A stretch of DNA of 10,984 nt from contig JAEYZK010000019.1 in the NCBI GenBank assembly GCA_023428085.1, forward strand, positions 1 to 10,984, written 5' to 3'. This DNA comes from Pseudomonadota bacterium (GTDB lineage Bacteria; Myxococcota; Myxococcia; Myxococcales; Anaeromyxobacteraceae). The notes beneath the pieces are model-generated. The model was not told the DNA's origin, did no database searches, and saw only the letters and a list, made by a program, of their open reading frames with translations. Position numbers and translations under genes: made by a program. Below are positions 1 through 5,926 of this stretch, piece by piece (positions within the stretch are counted from its first letter, which is position 1; every line of letters starts with the position of its first letter).

Positions 1-364
1 GCGCGGCCGGGGCCGGCGGCCCGGCGACGGCGGGCGCAGGCGCCGGCGGCGCGCTCGCCCGGCGGAGCTCCACGGGCGGGAGCTCGATCCCGTCCTTGGC
101 GAACGCCTTGCGACGGGCCTCCCAGTCCTCCAGGAGGCGATTGGCCCGCGCCTGCCACCCGTCGTCCTCGGCGGAGCGCGCGTCCTCGAGAATCACCCAG
201 GGTGAAGCATTGTCGTGGTGGTACTCGGCCTGCGCGAGCGCCTTCATCGCCGGCTTCCGCAGGTCGGCGGAGGTCCGGATCGCGAGCAGCCGCAGCTCGT
301 GCGCCCGGGCGAACCAGGAGGCGTCCTCGTGGAGGCGGCAGAGCGCGCGAGAGATGGACTGCAA
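1..364 (-). CDS. Unknown protein encoded directly behind vgrG, TTG start, 3' end beyond window
   Basis: I do not recognise this protein. The first 121 codons are visible, beginning MQSISRALCRLHEDASWF if the TTG at 364-362 is read as Met. That start is favoured because GGAGG lies 5 nt upstream of it, because no ATG or GTG is available earlier, and because an in-frame TGA sits inside the end of vgrG about 12 codons before it. The next possible start is an ATG at 247. Residues 1 to about 95 look like a soluble, helix-rich domain with many Leu, Ala, Glu and Arg and several Trp, including the stretch HDNASPWVILEDARSAEDDGW. From about residue 103 it turns into a Pro/Ala linker, which usually precedes another domain; that domain lies outside the window. 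It starts 23 nt after the vgrG stop and so is almost certainly co-transcribed. Genes in this place are often spike adaptors, effectors or immunity proteins, but this is inferred from position only. Confidence 0.7.
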   Translation of the reverse strand, partial: MQSISRALCRLHEDASWFARAHELRLLAIRTSADLRKPAMKALAQAEYHHDNASPWVILEDARSAEDDGWQARANRLLEDWEARRKAFAKDGIELPPVELRRASAPPAPAPAVAGPPAPAA

Positions 365-386
365 TGGGGCCTCCGGGCGCGCGACC

Positions 387-2768
387 TCAGTTGATCTTCA
401 CGAGGGCGCCGGTGACGTCCACCATGCCGCCCGAGATGCTCACCTTGCCGCCGGTGGCCGTCACGCCCGCGGGCCCGGCCTCGACCGCACCGCCGCCGCC
501 CGCCAGCGTGGCGACGGTCGCGGCCACCGTGGCCTGGGGCCCACCCTGGAGCGTGGCGTTCGCCGGCGCGCACACCGTCGCGTTGGCGTCGAGCACCATC
601 GACGCGCCGGGCACCGCCGAGACGAGCGCGTTGGCGTCGAGGAGCATCTGCGCGCCGGGCACCGACTGGACGAGCGCGTTGGCGTCGAGGAGCACCTTGG
701 CCCCCGGCACCGACTGCGAGAGGACGTTCGCGTCGTGGAGGGTCTTCGCGCCGGCGCTCGACTCGGTGCAGGCGTTCGCGTCGAGCAGGACCTTGCTGCC
801 CTGGGACGACTGCATGAGCGCGTTGGCGTCGAGGACGATCTTCGAGCCGTCCCCGGCCGTGAGGGTGATCTTCCCGGGCTCGATCAGGACCGAGCTGCCG
901 CCGCACGTGAGCGAGATGCTCGTGGGCGCCTGGATCGCGATGGTGTCGGAGGCGTCGAGCTGGTGCTTCCCGGTGATGTCGACCTTGCTGTGCACGGCGC
1001 CCGACCCGCCGCCCTTCACGGTGACGGTCTGGTTCCCCGTGACGGAGATCGACTGGTCGCCGCCCACGGAGACCGACTGGCTGCCGCCGACGCTCGCGCT
1101 GTGGTTCCGCTCGATCGTCTCGTTCATGTCGCGCTGGGCGTGGAGGTAGATCTCCTCCTCGTCCTTCGCGTCCTCGAACCGCAGCTCGTTGTTGCCGTTC
1201 GAGCCGGGGGAGCTCGCGGTCCGGATGGTGCTCTGGGTCTTCTTGTCCGGGAGGGGGTACGGCGGCGGGTTCGCCCCGTTGTAGACGCACCCCGTGACGA
1301 GGGGCCGGTCGGGATCGCCCTGGAGGAACTGGACCACCACCTCCATCCCGACGCGGGGGATGAAGACGAAGCCCCAGCCCGGGCCGGCCCATGCCTGCGC
1401 GACGCGGACCCAGCACGAGGAGCGCTCGTCCTTCTTGCCGTCGCGGTCCCAGTGGAACTGGACCTTGATGCGGCCGTGCGGGTCGGTGTGGATCTCCTCG
1501 CCCGGCGGCCCGACCACGATCGCGGTCGCCGGGCACATCGGGGCGGGCCGCAGCCGCGCCTCGGGGCGGTAGGGGAGGTCCACGGGGATGCAGGTGAACT
1601 CGTTGCGGTACCGGGAGCGGTCGCCGGCGACGTCCTTCATCTGGAAGTGGAGCTCCTCCGCCGCGTGGCCCTCGTGCCGGACCGAGGTGAGGAGGTACTT
1701 GCCGTCCATGCCCGGGCCGTTGTGGCCGGCGATCTCCAGGACCGCCCCCGGGACGAGCGCGATGACGTTGCTGTCGCCCTCGGCGAGCCGCGTGCGGGTC
1801 TGGAGCCGCTCGAGGGCCAGCTTCCGGTACGCGGGGCTCTGGTTGCCGACGTACTTCTTCTGTCCCGGGTCGTAGTCGCGGATGAGGTTGTCGGGGGTGG
1901 CGGGCCGGTACAGCTCGCGCACGCGTCCGAGCGCGTCCTTCCTCGGCGGCGTGCCGCGGGGAGGCTCGGTGTAGTCGACGTCCGGCGCCGTCCACGAGTG
2001 GTCGCGCAGCACGACCTCGGTGGCCTGGAGCCGGCGGCTCGAGGTGAACGATCCGATCGACTCGGACGGGAGGAGCTCCGCCGGCGCCTCGCGGGCGACG
2101 ACCGGCACCGCGCCCTGCGGGAGCTCGGGGCAGTTGTCGTTGAGGTCGAGGACGACGAGCTCCTCGGTCTCGCCGGAGTGGTCGAAGCGGAAGAACATGC
2201 CCTCCTCGGCCATGAGGCGGAGCGCGAAGTCGAGATCCGACTCCGCGTACTGGGTGCAGTACTCCCGCGCCTGGTAGTCGCGGGAGAGGCCGAGGTGGAC
2301 GGTGCGCTTGTACGGCTGCAGGCCCTTGGCGAGGACCTCCTGCACGATCTCGGCGGCGGACATCTGCTGGAAGATGCGCGCGCCCTGCGTGAGGCCGAGC
2401 AGCGCGAGCGCGGGGCGGACCTCGACGCGGGCCAGCGTGTAGTCGACCATCCAGCCGTGCGCCTTCACCTGGCAGACGACGCCGCAGAGCCGGCGGACCT
2501 CGTGGCCGCGCTCGATGCGGAGCACGCAGGAGGCCCCCTCGAGGTCCGACGGGTCCGCGTCCGCCGCCTCGCTCTTCAGCTCGAGCGTGCAGACGTAGAG
2601 CCCGGAGAGCCCTTCCTCGAGCGAGAAGGACCGGACGCCCCAGGTCGCGGGGCCCGCGTCCTGGGCGTCGAAGTGGAACTTCACCTGCGGCAGGATGTCG
2701 GCGCCGGACAGCGCGGACCGGAACGCGGCCGCGGCCGCCTGCAATGGGGTCTGCTGGTCGCCGGCCAT
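387..2768 (-). CDS. vgrG: Type VI secretion system tip protein VgrG
   Basis: This is the trimeric spike protein of a type VI secretion system, which caps the Hcp tube and carries effectors into target cells. The protein has 793 residues. Residues about 25-380 form the gp27-like base; they include the CTQYAESDLDFALRLMAEEGMFFRFDH stretch near 171-197 (here only partly diagnostic on its own). Residues about 412-500 form the gp5 OB-fold, with HGRIKVQFHWDRDG at 431-444, SSCWVRVAQAWAG at 450-462 and PRVGMEVVVQFLQGDPDRP at 471-489, all hallmarks of VgrG. Residues about 555-590 are ten-residue beta-helix repeats (SVGGSQSVSVGGDQSISVTG). Residues 641-736 hold six 16-residue repeats, and the chain ends in GGMVDVTGALVKIN. 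The ATG at 2768 is supported by AAGGAGG about 8 nt upstream. No lytic or other enzymatic C-terminal domain is visible, so it looks like a structural rather than an 'evolved' VgrG. No other secretion genes are in the window, so it is an orphan or island-edge copy. Confidence 0.96.
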   Translation of the reverse strand: MAGDQQTPLQAAAAAFRSALSGADILPQVKFHFDAQDAGPATWGVRSFSLEEGLSGLYVCTLELKSEAADADPSDLEGASCVLRIERGHEVRRLCGVVCQVKAHGWMVDYTLARVEVRPALALLGLTQGARIFQQMSAAEIVQEVLAKGLQPYKRTVHLGLSRDYQAREYCTQYAESDLDFALRLMAEEGMFFRFDHSGETEELVVLDLNDNCPELPQGAVPVVAREAPAELLPSESIGSFTSSRRLQATEVVLRDHSWTAPDVDYTEPPRGTPPRKDALGRVRELYRPATPDNLIRDYDPGQKKYVGNQSPAYRKLALERLQTRTRLAEGDSNVIALVPGAVLEIAGHNGPGMDGKYLLTSVRHEGHAAEELHFQMKDVAGDRSRYRNEFTCIPVDLPYRPEARLRPAPMCPATAIVVGPPGEEIHTDPHGRIKVQFHWDRDGKKDERSSCWVRVAQAWAGPGWGFVFIPRVGMEVVVQFLQGDPDRPLVTGCVYNGANPPPYPLPDKKTQSTIRTASSPGSNGNNELRFEDAKDEEEIYLHAQRDMNETIERNHSASVGGSQSVSVGGDQSISVTGNQTVTVKGGGSGAVHSKVDITGKHQLDASDTIAIQAPTSISLTCGGSSVLIEPGKITLTAGDGSKIVLDANALMQSSQGSKVLLDANACTESSAGAKTLHDANVLSQSVPGAKVLLDANALVQSVPGAQMLLDANALVSAVPGASMVLDANATVCAPANATLQGGPQATVAATVATLAGGGGAVEAGPAGVTATGGKVSISGGMVDVTGALVKIN
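561..848 (-). repeat. Six tandem 48-bp (16-residue) repeats in the VgrG needle
   Basis: Residues 641-736 of VgrG consist of six consecutive 16-residue units with the pattern G-[SA]-[KQS]-x-[LV]-[LVH]-D-A-N-[AV]-x-x-x-[SA]-x-x. Examples are GAKVLLDANALVQSVP and GAQMLLDANALVSAVP. The DAN triplet is invariant in all six units. The DNA repeats are visible too, as the recurring gcgttggcgtcgag on the plus strand. The regular length and alternating hydrophobic residues fit extra turns of the triple-stranded beta-helix needle. Confidence 0.93.
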
Positions 2769-2866
2769 CTGCCGATCCTCCTTGCGGACCCCGACCGGGT
2801 CCGCGCGCCCCCACGCGTCGGTACGAGGGTTCCACTGATAGCACGGTTTGGCGACGCGTCAGGGCG

Positions 2867-2886
2867 TCGGGAGCAGCTGCTCCCGA
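2867..2886. promoter_or_regulatory. Perfect 20-nt palindrome ahead of vgrG
   Basis: The sequence tcgggagcag ctgctcccga is its own reverse complement over 20 nt. It lies 31-50 nt beyond the stop of the NmrA-type gene and about 100 nt upstream of the vgrG ATG. It overlaps a second dyad, CGACGC at 2852-2857 with GCGTCG at 2864-2869, so the two hairpins would exclude each other in RNA. No T-run follows on the minus strand, which argues against a standard terminator. It could be an operator for a dimeric repressor of vgrG or a hairpin at the end of the upstream transcript. Nothing in the sequence decides between these. Confidence 0.5.
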
Positions 2887-2916
2887 GAGGGGCAGGGCGG
2901 CTCACACCTGGCCGGA

Positions 2917-3831
2917 TCAGCTCGCCCCGAGCACCCAGGCGCGGGCAGCGGACGCGGCCGCCGGCGGCGCCAGCACCTCGTCCCACGCCTGGCGGCGCGC
3001 CCACGCGGCGAACGACGTCCAGCCGAGGTCCCGGTGGCGCGCGCGGAGCCGCTCGATGTCCACGCGCGGGCCGTCGCCGTCGAGCCACGAGCAGACGCGG
3101 CCGAGGAGCGCGTCGCGCGCCCAGACCGCCTCCAGCGGCACGGGCCGGTACGGCAGCGCGCGCCCCACCGCGCGCGAGAGCACCGCCGCGATCTCCTCCA
3201 TCGGCAGGGCGTCGCCGGCGAGCTCGATCCGGCGGTTCAGGAACCCCACTGGCGCCTCCAGCACCATCCGGGCGAAGGCGGCGACGTCGTCCACCGCGAC
3301 CATCTGGAGCACGCGCCCGGGCGGTAGCGGGTACGCGAGCCGGCCGCGCGCCACCGCCGACGGGGCGATGGCGAGCCAGTTCTCCATGAAGAACACCGGG
3401 GCGAGGATGGTGTACGGGACGCCCGCGTGGGCGAGGTGGCGCTCGATCTCGCCCTTCGACTCGAGGTGGGCGACACCGGTGGGCCGGTCCGCGCCCGCCA
3501 TCGAGCTGTAGACCAGGTGGGGGATCCCGGCGGTGCGTGCCGCCGCCGCGAGCGCGCGCCCGTGGCGGACCTCCGCCTCGACGCCGGCCTCCGCGGAGGT
3601 CGCCACCGCGAACGCCCCGTGGCAGCCGCGCATCGCGACCGCGAGCGCGTTCCGATCGTCGAAGCCGCCGGCGTGGAGAACGGCGCCGAGCCGCTCCAGG
3701 AGGCGGGCCTGCGCGCCCCCCGGGTTTCGCGTGTAGATCCGCACGCGCAGCCCGCGCGCGAGGAGCTGCCGCGCGAGCGCCCCGCCCTGCTTCCCCGTGG
3801 CGCCGGCAACGAAGAAGGTCCGTCGCCTCAT
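2917..3831 (-). CDS. NmrA-family NAD(P)-binding Rossmann protein
   Basis: This 304-residue protein belongs to the NmrA-like atypical short-chain dehydrogenase group, whose members either sense the NAD(P) redox state or act as NADPH-dependent quinone or azo reductases. The dinucleotide-binding loop GATGKQGG is at residues 10-17 directly after the first beta strand (FFVAG). HLVYSSMAGAD at 105-115 is the strand that follows the central Rossmann helices. HLESKGEIERHL at 122-133 is the typical NmrA helix carrying the Lys, and PVFFMENW at 145-152 is another family hallmark. I place the start at the ATG at 3831 because the Rossmann strand follows at once; an upstream GTG at 3879 would add 16 unrelated residues. 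A GGGAGG lies about 12 nt upstream, somewhat far. The gene is flanked by spacers of roughly 150 bp on both sides, so it is probably transcribed alone. Its substrate cannot be read from the sequence. Confidence 0.9.
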   Translation of the reverse strand: MRRRTFFVAGATGKQGGALARQLLARGLRVRIYTRNPGGAQARLLERLGAVLHAGGFDDRNALAVAMRGCHGAFAVATSAEAGVEAEVRHGRALAAAARTAGIPHLVYSSMAGADRPTGVAHLESKGEIERHLAHAGVPYTILAPVFFMENWLAIAPSAVARGRLAYPLPPGRVLQMVAVDDVAAFARMVLEAPVGFLNRRIELAGDALPMEEIAAVLSRAVGRALPYRPVPLEAVWARDALLGRVCSWLDGDGPRVDIERLRARHRDLGWTSFAAWARRQAWDEVLAPPAAASAARAWVLGAS

Positions 3832-3917
3832 GGCCGGTTGGTGCCTCCCGCCGCCCTGTGAGGTAGGGCGCACACACACCCTTACGTATCACGCACCCGG
3901 CGAGCGCACCCATGCCC

Positions 3918-3938
3918 GCTCGGGGATCCACCCCGAGC
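3918..3938 (-). terminator. Hairpin downstream of the LtaS-like gene, possible terminator
   Basis: GCTCGGGG and CCCCGAGC form an uninterrupted 8-bp stem with a 5-nt loop (ATCCA on the plus strand), 42-62 nt past the stop of the LtaS-like gene. The stem is strong, but no T-run follows on the minus strand. It may still be a weak terminator or a 3' stabilising hairpin, since T-poor terminators are common in very GC-rich genomes. The right arm is part of a (CCCGAG)4 run. Confidence 0.4.
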
Positions 3939-3955
3939 CCGAGCCCGAGCCCGAG
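3932..3955. repeat. (CCCGAG)4 hexanucleotide tandem repeat
   Basis: Four exact copies of CCCGAG lie in the 148-bp spacer between the LtaS-like gene and the NmrA-type gene. Their first copy is shared with the right arm of the hairpin at 3918-3938, so gain or loss of copies could change which arm pairs. It does not lie inside a supported gene. The rest of the spacer (3832-3917 and 3956-3979) holds the likely promoter region of the NmrA-type gene, but I cannot mark a convincing -35/-10 pair. Confidence 0.75.
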
Positions 3956-3979
3956 GATTCACGCGCGGCAAACGAACGC

Positions 3980-5866
3980 TCAGCGCTTCCCCACGGCTTC
4001 GTCCGCCGGCCCCAGGTCCACCCCCGCCACCCGCGGAGCCACGGGCGGGTAGTACCTCGCCCCGTGGTTCGCGCCGAACAGGACGTCGTAGACGATCGAC
4101 CAGTACTCCGCGTCCGTCGCGCGGACCCGCGGATCGTCCGGCGGCACGACCGCGCCCGTCGGATCGAGGACGAGGTTGCGCGAGAACCCGGGGAACCGGT
4201 CGCGCACGTCGGCGAGGAACCGGTAGAACGGCGGCAGCTCGAGCCCCGCCAGCTCGGCGACGTACAGCGAGAGGAACTGCGGGCTGAGCACCCTCCCGCG
4301 CGGCGGCGGGATGGGGAAGTTCGCGTGCACCACGCCGCCCTCCAGGTACCGCCGGCGCGCGTCCTCCACCGGATCGAGGCCCTCCGTGAGGAACCCGGTC
4401 TCGGCGAAGAGCGCGTTGGCGCCGGGCAGGTGGTCGCCGAAGAACAGGAGCAGCGTCGGCTCCTCCTGGGCGTCCACGAACCGGACGAGCTCCTGGAGCG
4501 AACGATCCGCGTCGGAGAGCCCCTGCGTGTACGTGCGGAGCTCGGCGGCGGCCGCCTCCGAGAGCCCGGTCGCCGGGATGTCGTGGTCGAGCTTCGGGTA
4601 GCGGTTCGGGCGGTACGGCCCGTGGTTCTGCACGCTGATCGCGTAGATGAACCACGGGTCGTCGGTCCGCCGCGTCTCCTCGATCACGACGCGCGTGAGC
4701 ATCCGATCGGAGAAGTAGTCGCCGACCTTCTCCCGGTGCGCCATGTCCTCGATGCCCCGGAAGACGTCGAACCCCATGAGCGGGTAGACGCGGTCGCGGC
4801 CCCAGAACCAGCGGTGGTACGTGTGCAGGCCGGCGGTGTGGTACCCGTGCGCCTCGAAGAGCCGCGCGATCGAGGGCAGCGGGCGCCGGACGTACTGCTG
4901 GAACGCCCGCGAGCCCGGGGCGAAGTACTTCACGGGCAATCCCGTCAGGAACTCGAACTCGGGATCGCACGTGTTCCCGCCGAAGGCGGGCGTCACGAGC
5001 CGGAACCCGTAGCCGGCCTCCTGGAGCGCGCGGTACTGCGGCGTCGCCTCGAAGCCGAGCGCGACCCCCGGGAGGTTCCGGACGTCCCAGAACGACTCGC
5101 TCATGTAGACGATCACGTTGGGCCGGCGCGCGGGGTCGCGGGCCGGCACGGGCGGATACTTCCCGAGGAGCCGGTCGATCTCCGCGCGCCCGTACCGCGG
5201 CGGCGCGCGGACGAGCGCGCTCTCGGCGTACATGAAGAAGCCGTACAGGACGCCGTTCTGCTTGTAGTTCTGGAACGGGTGCCAGTGGATGTTGCGGATC
5301 CCGAGCGCCCGGTTGAGCCCGTCGGCGCGGGTGCTGGGCGCGGAGGCGGCGAACCCGAGCAGCCCGGCCACGCACAGGAACGTGGCGACCCGCGGCATCG
5401 GGCGCACGCGCAGGTGCGGCACGCGGTCCCGGACGCGGCGGAGCAGGAGCGCCACCGTCAGGACCCCGACCACGCCGAGCCCGATGATCTGCGCGTAGTA
5501 CCCCTTCAGCGAGGCGAGCTCCCGCAGGAACAGGAGGTCGCTCGGGAGGACCGGGAGATCGAGGACGCGCAGCTTCGCCCGATCCGCGTACCCGAGCGCG
5601 AGCACGAGCGGCGCGAGCGCCGCCAGGGCGTAGAACGCCGAGTTGAAGAGCGCGTGCAGCCCCGCGAAGACCAGCGCGAGGATCGCGAGGTTCACGAGGA
5701 AGAGGACGGGGAAGACGCGCGGCCAGTCGAGGACCACGGTCCGGACCGACCCCACGTGAAAGGCCTGGAGCGCGAAGAGGAGGGCGACGATCGACACCCC
5801 GTACGCGGCCCAGGCGATCCCTCTGCGGACGGCCGGTCGGTGGGTCGGTCTGCGTGGAGCGTCCAT
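3980..5866 (-). CDS. LtaS-type membrane phosphoglycerol transferase / sulfatase-fold enzyme
   Basis: This 628-residue membrane protein belongs to the lipoteichoic acid synthase/alkaline phosphatase superfamily, whose members move glycerol-phosphate or phosphoethanolamine groups from phospholipids to cell-surface glycans or lipids. The first ~180 residues hold about five membrane segments (for example about 16-38, 51-71, 76-92, 128-142, 160-177). The extracytoplasmic catalytic domain follows. Numbered from the ATG at 5866, it shows the metal-binding Glu257 in PNVIVYMSESFWD, the Thr299 nucleophile in FGGNTCDPEFEFLTG, His415 in SVQNHGPY and Asp478-His479 in FFGDHLPG, matching the LtaS metal and catalytic set. 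The GGNT...EFEFLTG version of the motif is the one I associate with LtaS-like proteins of Firmicutes. A GTG at 5893 would add nine residues (MSPVDPRGT); neither start has a strong ribosome site. It begins 60 nt after the U32 gene and may share its transcript. The acceptor in this presumed Gram-negative host is unknown; glucans or a surface lipid are possible. Confidence 0.9.
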   Translation of the reverse strand: MDAPRRPTHRPAVRRGIAWAAYGVSIVALLFALQAFHVGSVRTVVLDWPRVFPVLFLVNLAILALVFAGLHALFNSAFYALAALAPLVLALGYADRAKLRVLDLPVLPSDLLFLRELASLKGYYAQIIGLGVVGVLTVALLLRRVRDRVPHLRVRPMPRVATFLCVAGLLGFAASAPSTRADGLNRALGIRNIHWHPFQNYKQNGVLYGFFMYAESALVRAPPRYGRAEIDRLLGKYPPVPARDPARRPNVIVYMSESFWDVRNLPGVALGFEATPQYRALQEAGYGFRLVTPAFGGNTCDPEFEFLTGLPVKYFAPGSRAFQQYVRRPLPSIARLFEAHGYHTAGLHTYHRWFWGRDRVYPLMGFDVFRGIEDMAHREKVGDYFSDRMLTRVVIEETRRTDDPWFIYAISVQNHGPYRPNRYPKLDHDIPATGLSEAAAAELRTYTQGLSDADRSLQELVRFVDAQEEPTLLLFFGDHLPGANALFAETGFLTEGLDPVEDARRRYLEGGVVHANFPIPPPRGRVLSPQFLSLYVAELAGLELPPFYRFLADVRDRFPGFSRNLVLDPTGAVVPPDDPRVRATDAEYWSIVYDVLFGANHGARYYPPVAPRVAGVDLGPADEAVGKR

Positions 5867-5926
5867 GGTTCCGCGGGGATCTACCGGAGACACGCGGTCG
5901 TCACCAGACCGTGACCGTGAAGATGC

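Noticed and set aside
359..2749. The 11-mer ctgcaatgggg near the starts of both vgrG and the gene after it, as a shared element
   Set aside because: Chance 11-mer matches are expected in 11 kb of strongly biased sequence, and the copies lie at different places relative to the start codons.
96..3389. Plus-strand open frame of 1097 codons opposite vgrG and the NmrA-type gene
   Set aside because: It crosses two recognised minus-strand genes and their spacer, is made largely of Arg, Ala, Gly, Val and Pro, and has no family motif. It is an antisense shadow of high-GC codon use.
3797..5914. Plus-strand open frame of 705 codons opposite the LtaS-like gene
   Set aside because: The same antisense effect; the LtaS-like frame carries all catalytic motifs.
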